A stretch of DNA of 64,000 bases, from NCBI GenBank assembly GCA_037178625.1, contig CM074132.1:2170001-2234000 (forward strand), in the 5' to 3' direction. This document shows, piece by piece, positions 51,565 to 62,241 of the stretch. The notes beneath the pieces were generated by a model. The model searched no databases. It was given only the letters and a program-made list of their open reading frames with translations, and had not been told where the DNA came from. The stretch's first letter is position 1, and every line of letters begins with the position of its first letter. This stretch comes from Skeletonema tropicum (lineage: Eukaryota; Bacillariophyta; Thalassiosirophyceae; Thalassiosirales; Thalassiosiraceae). A program made the translations under genes and the position numbers.

Positions 51565-53569
51565 TTAGTTTCCTCCAGAAAAGTCAAATGTAGGAGCGGA
51601 ACCATTTCCATCATCCATGCCAGTTGGGGCCGAGAACGCGAACTGACCATCTGCCATATCGGGAGCAATATCTGGAAGTTCCTCTTCTTCATCAACTCCA
51701 AAGTATGTTTCTAGAATCTTGACACACTTCTCGTAAATGTCATTGTTCGAGTGATGCTGAAGATCTTCGATTTTAGTGAGACCTTCGGCCTCAGCAACGT
51801 AAGTTGACATCTGGTTGTGAGTGCCAGTCGAATCCGCTTCGTCTTGACCAACCTTGAGGATCTGAGAGGGGGGAACAACGTTACCAAAATGGAGGATTAG
51901 ACAGACCAATAAAAATACATAAGAGGCAAAGGAAAAGCACGTCACGAACTCACATTCTCCAAACCTTCCAAGGCGATGGTGACAATCTTGGCATCATTGA
52001 CCGTCAAAAGATCGCACAAAGGTCGGATGCACCCCTGTGTGACCAAAAATTTAATCTGCTGGGGACTTCCCCCACTTGTCGCGTTAGAAATAGCCCAGGC
52101 AGCCTCCTTTCTAATATCAAACTCAGCATTTGTCAACAATTGTACCAATGGGGGGATGATGTTGTTATCAACAACGGCCTGGATCTGATCCTTATTTCCC
52201 GCGGTAATATTCGAGATGGTCCAGCATGCTTCCTTGCGAATTCCCTTCTTGGGACTTGCGAGCAATGCCAACAGACAGGGCAATGCATTGTTGTTAATGA
52301 TAAATTGAGTTTGCAAGTCATCTCCGGTAACAATATTTCCAACCGTCCTCAATGCGGGAGTTTGTACAGCGGGGCTAGGATTGAGGAGTAATTCCACAAG
52401 ACGACGGCACACACCGGCTTCAATAACAGCCTGAATCTTTTCATTGGGCCCATCACTCAAATAACTCAATGCCCAGCATGCATCCGTCAACACCTCTTCA
52501 TCGGGGGAGAAAATCAATTGACCCAATGTCGCCAAACTCTGTCGGACCAATCCGAATTCCGGTTGGGGCTTGCCCCTACAAAAGTTACTCAATGTCCATG
52601 TGGCATTACGCAACATGCTCAACTTGCTGCCCTGATGCAACTGTTGGAGCAATGGAGGCATGGCACCCGCCTGCAATACCAAATCACGGCAGGGAGGGGA
52701 GTCCCCGGCAATATTTCCAAGTGCCCACACGGCCTGTTCGCGAACATCATCATTGGGACTTAGGAGCAACTTGACAAAAATGGGTACGGCACCCACTTCC
52801 ATGACAACCTTGGTGTGTTCACTGGTCCCAGAGGCAATATTGGTCAATGCCCACGCCGCCTCAAATTGCAACGCGGGGTTGTCATCCCGTTGCAAAAATT
52901 CCACAAAGCGGGGAACGACACCCGAATCAATCACTTGTTGAATGGGAGGATTTTTCTCAATGGACAACAACCGACGGAACTGTGTGGTACATTCCGTCTG
53001 AATCGCTGGATCGTTCCCCATGACACCCTGAATCATCTGGGGCAAATTCTCAAGTTTACTATTGCCAGCTGTGGCGGCAGCAGCACCGGCATTCATGGCT
53101 GACATGTCCATAGCGCCAGGTGTGCCGGTATATCCCCCCGGAGCGACACCGCCAGAAGCGAGCATGCTTGCCGCTGCGAGGGCGGCGGGTGTGGCATTGG
53201 TCGCCGCGGCGGCAACAGGCATTTGACGACGTTTGGCCAGGCGGACATCTTTTTTGGTTTTACGAATTTGGAGGGTTGTCTCCTCGCGGCGGCGGCGGCC
53301 TTCGTCGACGTCGATTGCCTTCTTGAAGCCCTTCTTCCGCTGAATTAGTCGGAATAATTTATTGATTTAATCAAAGCAATGGGGAGAGGTGTCAGCGGAC
53401 GATGGATAAAAAGATGAAACAGAAAAAACGACGTTTGCTATTTTTCCAATGCGATCTGCATCTTGCAGGGTTGCCTTTCTATATCTTCTGCTGCGCTTCC
53501 TGATGCTGCAACAATAAATTAACAGTCGAATATAAATCAACTTACCTCTTCTTCTTTATTGATCATCAT
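51565..53569 (-). CDS. Importin alpha (karyopherin alpha), three exons
   Basis: Exons 53569-53546 (MMINKEEE), 53339-51954 and 51861-51565 join in phase 0, 568 residues. The importin-beta-binding domain spans the first junction: [20 protein letters not shown] then [19 protein letters not shown]. An Ala/Gly/Met-rich linker precedes ten ARM repeats with the W-A-L-x-N and W-x-x-S-N ladders that bind nuclear localisation signals ([72 protein letters not shown]). The C-terminal CAS-binding region contains [14 protein letters not shown]. The first exon codes only eight residues and would be missed without the splice signals. Confidence 0.94.
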
Positions 53570-54102
53570 CTTGCTAGTCGATTACTTTATGATAGGTGGG
53601 GTGGGCGGCAAACGGCCATGGAGGGAGGCAGCTGTGATGAGAGAAAGTATTGTGGGAAAATGAAGTTGCACACCCCTTTTAAAAAACTTCAAAATATTTT
53701 TCTCCACAACGAATATTTCCGTGTTCGATAACACGCAAGGAAAAAGACCATTGCTCCTACTCTCTCGAATCTCTGAAAATTCTCCCCCACGAACTTCACT
53801 TTCCCTTGCATGCGTGTGTTGAAAAAGTTCAAGCAGCATCACATTTTCATCCATTCGTCCATGAACAACAGCTGCAATAGGGTGTTGTTGTTGCATTCCG
53901 CCTCTCTTTGATTGCCATCATCATTGCCCTTGAGGCACATTTCACCACCTCGATCGCTGCCATCAAGTTCTGCAGCTCCCAACGCCATCCAATAAATAAA
54001 AAGAGTCAATTTACCTTGACCCAACGACAACCCCCCGGATATGGAAACAGCTAGAGAATCTTATCATCATTCCTACAGCCACAACATCATTGCTGATGGA
54101 CG
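53570..54102. other. Divergent intergenic region
   Basis: About 530 bases between the importin alpha start (-) and the PRL phosphatase gene (+). It should contain both promoters. No coding frame is supported. Confidence 0.5.
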
Positions 54103-54773
54103 ATGGCTACGACCATGGCTAATCGCAACCAACCGACGACGACCATGATGACTCTGTCACGAAAACCGGCACCTGATTCCATAGCACCCTTGGGCGGCGC
54201 CGGGACCAACCACGGCAACAACAACAACGGCGGCGGCGGCGGCGGTCTGTCGCTAAACCCTCTCTTCCAAACCCACACTCATCACCACTCAATCCCTCCG
54301 CTTCCTCATCATGGATGCACCCCGTCAATCCAATCTACATCTCTACATCAAGGAATGCAAACGCCATCACGTGACCGATATCGTACGCGTCTGTGAACCA
54401 ACCTACCTCGGAGCCGAATTGAAAAATGCCGGCATGACATTGCACGAAATGGCCTATGAGGATGGACAATCCCCCTCCGAGGAAGTCCTAACCAAATGGC
54501 TCGCCCTGGTGGAGGAACGATTCTTCTCGGAGAATAAATCATCCGATGCATCGGCAACGATTGCCGTGCATTGTGTGGCTGGATTGGGGAGGGCTCCTGT
54601 ATTGGTGGCCATTGCGTTGATGGAATTTGAAAGTATGGATGCCTGTGGAGGCGGTCATGATGATCCGGAAGAATCGGAGGGGGGCGATTAATGAGAAGCA
54701 ATTGCAGTATTTGGAGGGGTATAAGTGTCGAATGAGGAAAGGGGGGGGAGGTTGTGGTTGTGCAATCATGTAA
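54103..54773 (+). CDS. PRL-type (PTP4A) prenylated tyrosine phosphatase, frame broken
   Basis: The core lies in the frame at 54311-54691: HHVTDIVRVCEPTYLGAELK, the acid-loop region Y-E-D-G-Q-S-P and the signature H-C-V-A-G-L-G-R-A-P-V-L (Cys-x5-Arg). The expected N-terminal strand KPTLITTQSLRFLIMDAP reads in this frame but follows a stop near 54255; the long upstream frame from ATG 54103 is one base out. Downstream, the conserved tail VEAVMMIRKNRRGAINEKQL then QYLEGYKCRMRK is in the next frame and ends in C-A-I-M at 54773, a CaaX prenylation box typical of PRL. Both changes are +1; the second lies at about 54640-54648 (GATGCCTGTGG). PRL phosphatases sit at membranes via the lipid and bind CNNM Mg transporters in animals; the role here is inferred. 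Confidence 0.8.
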
Positions 54774-55125
54774 ACTTTAGAAGCAATGAAAATGAAAAAA
54801 AGAAAAATGTGTTTTTGTGTGTTATTTGTGAAGGATGGATAGACGCTATTCGAGGAAACATCCTATTATGAGGTCAGTGAACAGTGGAGAGAGTCTGCAT
54901 TAATGAGATGACGACTTTGAATTTGTCTGCAAATGTTAATTGCTGACATTTTGAATTGAGCATCCACGACTACGGCCCCATTAATGAAAAAAAATGAACA
55001 ATCATTTTGTCCTCTGCAACGATGAATGATAGTCCTGATTAACTAATATAATTTAGCTAGTATCTGAAAATGCTGTTGGCTGTACATACATCACTGGTGG
55101 ACCAACTCTCTCCCTCGCTCTACAT
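54774..55125. other. Convergent 3' region, no gene seen
   Basis: 350 bases between the PRL stop and the end of the TrmB-like gene. It is AT-rich and without a supported frame. Confidence 0.6.
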
Positions 55126-56513
55126 CTACATACTTCTAACTACACGGGTAGTTAGCTCATAGATGGATTCTCCACACTCTAGGTACTTTGCTTCAAAATT
55201 AGTCATTGGCAACAGCTTCGGATCGTCTTTAATGAAAATATCCATTCTGTTGGGACCACTCGATTCAAATTTTATAGCAGATTCATTTGTTGGAAACCAA
55301 CCATCTGCTGTATCTGGACTACTGCTGTCATTGCTTGCTAGATATGTCTTGTTCCACTCGGAAAATGTGCCTCCGCAATCTTGCCAGATGTTAATTGCAC
55401 TTTTGAATTCGTTCAGGTAGCCTTTCCAATTGGATCGTACCACCAACTTATCTTCTTCAGCCGATAATACGTCAGCATTAGAAGCGTCACCATCCATCAT
55501 AATTGTCATCATCAACAACGGGAAAGCAGGATGGGCGTAGAAACGGCTCTTCAGTCTTGACTTTTTAGGGTAAGGGTTGGGATAAAGCAAGTAATGCTTG
55601 TAGATGAAAGCGCTTTCCTGCCATTGGATAGATGATAGACAGCATTTCCAGAAATCACTCAGCTCGGCGCGTAGGAGTAGAACATTGTCGTTTTGACTCT
55701 TGTCTTGATTGTTGCTATCGTTTTCCTGGTCATCTACGTGTACACTTGTTTGTTTCTCACTGTCACTCTCCTCGGAATCATCCAATTGTTTATAGGATTT
55801 ATTCTTGCTCAATCTGGCAAGTGATTGATCAACTCCGATGACCACACAGTTTGGATACATTCTCTCCAAGACGAATGGAGCTTTTCCCGGTGCCGCACCC
55901 ACTGTCCAAGATGACATTGACTTTTGACGTATCTGGAAGTTGTTTCTTTTCTTTAAACTCGTTCACAAAATCTATGCATACCAAGGAAAAGAGAAGAAGA
56001 ATTGAGTACAACTCGACATGACTTATACCTCACACCAAAGCATACATACAGCAATCACTACTTACCCATAGCTTCCTGAAATGCCTCCGCCGTATGCTTC
56101 GCTACAGGTCTCGAAAACCAATACCGTGGCAAAGTATGAATGTGTTTTTGCACAATCTTTTCCAGAGTCTCTGCATCTGTTGGAGGGCACACTGAATCAT
56201 TGATTGTGTATTGAGTAACTTTAGTTGTCGTATCCGAGTTGTCCATTGACATTATTCCTAAGAAATGCCGTCTCCTTCGCCTTCTCGGAGTAGTTGGATT
56301 GGAAACATATGTTGTGGTATGATGTTGAAACCGACTTCCTGCGTATGCAAGTCGTTGATATGCCATCGTGGTGGGCCGTGCTCTCATCATGGTGTGCATA
56401 TGATATGTATTCAAATTATCAGTCCGATGATCAGCAGCCCGAGAGGATCTTGCCGCACCACATGCTGAATGAATTGCCAAGAGAATAATGATAGCACGTA
56501 GGAAGGCTACCAT
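55126..56513 (-). CDS. TrmB-like tRNA (guanine-N7)-methyltransferase with signal peptide, one frame change
   Basis: Exon 1 is 56513-56066 and exon 2 is 55971-55126 (94-base intron, GTAAGT, phase 1). Residues 1-22 form a signal peptide (MVAFLRAIIILLAIHSACGA) followed by a basic leader, so plastid import is plausible. The mature part starts QKHIHTLPRYWFSRPVAKHT. The SAM motif VILDSGCGTGKSSIRLGE is followed, after a +1 frame change at about 55858-55866 (GAGAATG), by YPNCVVIGVDQSLARLSKN. The TrmB signature comes later as FIYKHYLLYPNPYPKKSRLK, with HPAFPLL after it. TrmB makes m7G46 in tRNA. An Asp/Gln-rich insert splits the domain. About 430 residues if corrected. Removing one A from GAGAATG restores a perfect fit, which argues that the break is a single extra base. 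Confidence 0.75.
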
Positions 56514-56950
56514 CTTGCGGATGTTTGTGATGGCTCTTCTTGCAGGTCGCTGCGGTTGGGGTTTTTCGCTTGAAGTCCTTCACCCGAGCCAAAGCATTGG
56601 CGGAATTTTGGGCAGGCAATATTAATTCCTACGTCAACTACAGCGTCTTTTCGTGCGCGCCATAAACTTCCTCACCATAGCAGATAGCAATCATGGCATT
56701 TTGTTTCAGTAAGAAGCTGTTGGTAGCAATCTACTAAGAGCATAATCAGAGTAACACCACATCGAATATTGTATTATCTTCATTATAATTATTCTACGTA
56801 ATAATTTGGAGAATTGCCGTCATAACATCGGTGAAAATAATATTATTTCCGTGACCATTCTTCCCCCTCGTCCGCTCACATCGATCGTGATACAGTTGAG
56901 AATACATTCAAGTGACCGCCCATTTACATCAGTGGAGAAGGATATATAAA
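56514..56950. other. Divergent intergenic region
   Basis: About 440 bases between the TrmB-like start (-) and the SANT gene (+). AT-rich; it presumably holds both promoters. Confidence 0.5.
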
Positions 56951-59900
56951 ATGAATGATCAACAGCAGCAACAGCGGCCGCCGCAGGATTCCAAACAGCC
57001 GCCTCCCCGTCACATCAAGATCGAATCAGACATGACGGCGGCCAACTCAGCTGGGGGCGGAGTCGACCGGCCGCCGCTTCCACCACAGGCTTCTGCAGCT
57101 GCAGTTACAAAGCAACCATATGCACCACCACCTGCAAAAGGGGTGGTTCAACATGGGTTTGCTCAGCCGAAGACAGCTGCTACAGTATCAGCGGTTCCAA
57201 ATCCCCTTGCTCCTCCGGCGGGATGCAAGATTTCCATCGGGCATCCAATTCGGTACCCTCCAGTTCCCGGTAGCAAAAGCGTCATCAAGAACAATAATAA
57301 ACGACCACGTCCTGGTCCTTCCCCACCGATAACGATGCCACCCATACCCGAGCATGATCCCAAAGAAATGGAAGAGCGGAGAAAAAAAGCGCTAGCGTAC
57401 GCTATGAGTAATGATATAACTGGGGGAGCTAAGGGAAGGAAACGGCATGCTGCCAAATTGGCTGCAGCGAAAAAGAAGGCAGCTATTGCTGCAGCAAAAG
57501 CCAAGAGCATGACTGCACAGCATAATAGAGCGATCCAAGCACAAACTCAAGTGCCACCAGGTAACAGGATCAATTACACAACATCATCGGGGGCTACCAC
57601 TTCCTCACTCCAAGGAAGTAGTAATACCGCTTCAACGCCAAGTGCTGTAGCCAATCCTCTGGCTTCATTTGCACCAAAGCCACCGCCACCGAATGTACCA
57701 AACTCGTCCACTTCTGCACAATATTTTCCAATGCAGCCAGGTGGGGCTTCAGCAACTGTTACGAACGGAGCTGGGTGGCCACGAAAGCAGCAAATGATCA
57801 ATACAAATATAGCTCTTGAGCCACCGCCGAAACGAGGAAGGCCAAGAAAGGATATTGGCAATGCTGCACCGATAAATAATAGTGGTGTTGGCGCTGGTCT
57901 TCACGTTGGATTCTCCGATAGCAACGATACCATGGCCATTCTTGCCGAGGCAGCGAGCAATTCTCCTTCTGCCACAGTGCCAAATGATGCGTTTGCGCCC
58001 CTCCCATTGCGTAGGTCGTATGACGATGAATCTATATTACGACCCAGAATATGCACGCTTCATGCGTTCGCTCATGGCGGATGATCAATCTATTTTGACA
58101 TTCAAGACATTGCAGTCGATTAGGAGTGTGGGTGGAGGGACAGAAGGCCCACCGCTAGGCACAATAGTGGGTGACGGGAGTATGATAGAAAGTGCGTTCG
58201 GGACTTTAGATGAGGATGATGCTAGTTATCAACTGACAAGTGATGAAGACGAAGAAGATGAGGACGACGAGGATGATGAGGAGGAGGGCGATGCTGATAT
58301 CAAAGTAGAAGGAAAGGATGACAAAAAAGTCAGTAAAATGAAAGTGGATTCTCCTGCCAGGGGGACAAGGTCAAGGACAAAAGCTCTAGAATTACCCTCA
58401 TCTAGTTCTGTTGAGACCAAGTCTCAATCTGTCGACAGCGACGACCTTGGAATTTTTCATGAAGAAATTGAAGGGTTGATGGAAGAAGATTTGGAAGCCG
58501 CAGTCGCATCATTGATCGGGGTTTCCCCAGAGGGAGAGTTTTCTTCTAGCTCTTGGCAGACGGGCACTGCTCCGCCGACTGGGAAGAACGCTGCAATGGC
58601 AGGGACCGAGCAAGCACAAGCCATTACCACTCCTGGTCAGTCAACGAAGAAGAAGAAGAGCACTGCTACTATTGTGACCTCGCCGACTCCAGTTATCCCG
58701 GCTACTGCGTCTGAGTCCAATGCCCCGTCCGCGAATTCTCGTACTGCTAGGGCTCCTCCTGTTGTATCGCAGGAGCAACTTCGCCACCTCCGTGCCACCA
58801 TGGCTCGACATCACCAATTACTTCTACAACAGGCCACTTTAGCAGTGAGAGCTGCTTACGTGCAAAAGGTGGTTGGTAAGCCTGCAAAATCCCCTGGACT
58901 GGCGTCTGCTCCATACTCTCCTCCCAATTCTGTTTGCTCGTATCAGAACGATTTCTTTGCAGGTGAGACTCCAGAAGAATTGTCTGATTGCCTTGACAGT
59001 TCTGTTAGCATGCTGCAGGATCTTGAACAGCATTGGAAAGATGCAGTGCGTAATTCTATTCAACTAGCATTTAGGGAGAACAATGAGCAAATGTCTCGTC
59101 GTAAACTACTTCATAGCTTTGGGGTCGCCCAAGCTTCTTCGTCGTCGCACGACATCGATGCAGATGTCAGCTACAGGGAACTCCAATCAGTCTGATGAAA
59201 ATAGACGGCTTACGCGTTCTGCTTTTACAAGAACATTGATCGAAAGGGAATTGAAAGCTGAACCAATGCCGGGCCAGTTCAAGCCCCCAACACGGCAACG
59301 TGTGTCGGTGTTTGAAATTCGAGGTTTGGCACGACTGCGAGAGACCTTCACTGCAATAGATAATAGTGTGAAGGATATTTACATCGCCAAAGACAAGAAG
59401 CGTATCAAGAACGGGATCAACATTTTGGCTCCTCATTCACACAGTCAGGCTTGCAATACTCTTTTGAATCATGCCAAAGCTGAAGTGGATCCTAATTATG
59501 TTCCTGGTCAACTCGATCTGTACAATATTTTGACTCACGCGCCGGAGGCGTTCAGCGATGAAGCGAAGGGGCAAGATCCTACCAAGGTCAAAGCTCCTCT
59601 GACAAAAATTCAAAAGTTGGAACTTCGTAAAAATCGCAATCAATTTACTGCTGGGGAAGATAATCTGATTTTGAGGGGCGTCAATCTATACGGGGAAAAG
59701 GAGTGGGTGTTGGTTTCAGACAGGTTTCTGCCTGATCGTCAGGTGAACCATATAGCTCAACGATACAACAGACTTTGCTTCCTTATTTACAAGGCGAGCG
59801 GAGTTTCTATCGGTGACAAAGGAGAACTCCCTCCAATGCCAAAGTTTGGCAAAAGTGGGACTTATAACGAGGAAAAGGCGAACCAAATCAAACCAGCAGA

Positions 59901-61203
59901 AGCACCTACTACAATGAACGTCCATCGTTGGACTCTGGAAGAAGATATTGCAATATTGAAGGCTGTTCCAATCCTCGGAAGCTGTTGGGCGGATATTTCA
60001 AGCAAGTTCATGCCACACCGTGATCGAGGACACATTCGAAAGCGTTTTCAGGTACTTGAACGAAGGATGCCAAAGGGAGTTTGCAAAGTAAATCTGAAGC
60101 GGATGTTCGCTAATCGGTCTCCGCCAGCAAAGCCGCCGAAAAAGCCCAGGACTTCCCGTAGTACACCGAAGAAGCCAACTCCGACAAAATCTATCACTTT
60201 GAATGAGACCGTACTCCCACCATTACAGCCATCCACAGCACAAACATCTATTGAGACTCCCATGTCTCCTATTAAGAGTTCGGTGCAATCTTCAGGACCC
60301 TTTTCACATGGACAGCATGGTTTCGGAAATGGGAAGGAATGTTATTCTCCAGAAACCAAGGGCGCTGCTGCCTTGTTGGGTGTTTTTTCTGGCTTGTCGC
60401 AAGAATCACAGCATGGAGACGACACACGAATGGGAGTGCTGAAAATTCTTGAGATAGCAGATGGGAAAATGGCCGACAGCAACTTCGGTGATGGAGGCGC
60501 TCCAAAATCTCCGATGAAGTCGAGCCGTGAAATACGCGACGATAAAACATCTGAACGAAGCCGACCAAGCATTTTGAACAGTGTTTTGGACAATGTGCGA
60601 AAAAAGGATGACAAAAATGATAATAATGGCTCTACCCCTTCGAAAGTCGATTTCAATTCGTACCTGACAACCACGACCATGCCAAGCCTTGCCGCTGCTC
60701 AACCTAATGAAACTTCGTCTACCATGCCATTCAACTTGGGTACACCATCCAAAGAAGAAGGGAAATCACAGGCATCTATGGATGGGAGAGACTTTGCTCG
60801 GTTGTTCATGCCTGATAACAGTCATCAAACTCCATTGAAAACTGGTTTAGAGTCTCCTGCTAAGGCAGGTACTACATTGGGGTCGAACTTTTCTCCCATC
60901 AAGTTAGGCAATATAGCTCCGCCCACGCCCATCACTCACCTCGGCTCTCTTGGATTTTCTGGTCCAGTGGATGGAATGAACAGCCTTTTCATGGGCGCAT
61001 CTGATCTTGACGCTGTTGCAGCATTGAAGGATCTAAGTAATTCAAATCCCGGGACACCAGCGAAGGAAACTGCCACCGTAGAAGTAGCAGCTGCTGCTGC
61101 TGCAGTCGAAGAAGAAGAAACGAACGAACGAAAGTGCAAGAGACCAAAAACAAGCTTTTTCGGACAAGTTCAAGCAAATGTTGACAGGAGGAAAACTGGC
61201 TAA
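56951..61203 (+). CDS. GON4-like Myb/SANT nuclear protein, frame broken twice
   Basis: The start is ATG 56951 (MNDQQQQQRPPQDSKQPPPR); the frame opens earlier only at a GTG. Part one is Pro/Ala-rich, with a basic helix and an AT-hook (PPKRGRPRKDIG). Part two, one base on from about 58030, has YYDPEYARFMRSLMADDQSI, a long acidic tract and helices. Part three, again +1 near 59165-59196, carries two SANT/Myb domains: QFTAGEDNLILRGVNLYGEK with W-V-L-V-S-D-R-F, and HRWTLEEDIAILKAVPILGS with W-A-D-I-S-S-K-F. The tail is Ser/Pro/Lys-rich. Skipping one base at each of the two joins gives 1416 residues. The pairing of acidic region and degenerate SANT domains resembles GON4/GON4L-type transcription regulators. 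Chromatin or promoter binding is inferred. Confidence 0.75.
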
Positions 61204-62241
61204 TTACAATGCATCAATAAATTCATAATAGATTCAATAATGACATACGACTTGGGGTGTAGACATTCCAGATAGATTGCCACAACAGCCTTTTTGATAG
61301 CGTATTTCAGTTCCGTGTAGAGTGGATCGGCTTCTGAAATGACAGACAATATATCCGCTCTGCACCACCCAAATGCCCTGTGACAAAGAGATAAGACAAA
61401 GATGTAGCCCAGAAGATTTCACAGCGGTGGAACGGCAATAGTCAGTTCAAAGTTGATAACTTGAACATGCAGCGATGTACGATGATAGGATTTTGAAGTT
61501 TGAACTCCAGCTGAACTTGCTGCGAACGGCCGCAAGATAGGTAGTTGATGAAGGTGTCAGTTGCTAGTTTAGAGAAAATTATTGAGTACTTATCCCCAAC
61601 GCCGCGAAAAGGCATCTGACATGTTGAGGGTGGGTCATGATCCCAGAAGGGAAAGGTTTGACTGATGGTTTAGCAGTACCCCCAAGGTGCGTGCCTGGGA
61701 ACTTTGGCCGGTCATTACCCGTCGGTTCCGAACCGATGCCTACCACCTCCAATCGTCTCTTGGAGTACCAGTCCGACGCTGGATTGAGAGATTGGCAAAA
61801 GAACATGCCAAGGTATCTGATCCTGGTTACTGAGATCATCATTCCTCCCGGATTGGTCAGATCGATTAGAAAGGACGTGGGCCCCCGTTCCATAATTTGT
61901 GGTGTTGTTGGAGGTAATTGCTTACTCACTTTATGAGCTTGTTTCTGTCTCAACGAAAGTTACAGAAAGCCTTTTAGATTTCAGAGCAAGAAAAGAGAGG
62001 TATCTAGCGAAAGTACCTTCGTACGTGTCCGTACCCCTTGTCCGTAACATATTGTTCGTATCTGTCCAGCTTTGGCCGGTTTTGTCCGTCCACGTCCGCA
62101 TCTCACCGCATTACGCATTCCGCATTCGTCATCATCGCCACCATGGTGACACTTCCTCCTGCTTCCTCTCCTATTCGCAGAGTATGTAGCTGGCCCTGCA
62201 GCTGAGGCATTATCATACTTGCTGTCGTCACCAACCAAAAT
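61204..62241. other. Intergenic with an uncertain frame
   Basis: About 1 kb between two plus-strand genes. Frames of 100 codons at 61637-61936 (+) and 124 codons at 61579-61953 (-) overlap each other; neither has a recognisable domain, and both may be accidental or from a decayed mobile element. The last 150 bases hold the promoter of the AAA+ gene. Confidence 0.45.

Noticed and set aside
61579..61953. 124-codon minus frame and 100-codon plus frame
   Set aside because: They overlap each other and neither shows a motif or flanking exons; I could not choose between them.
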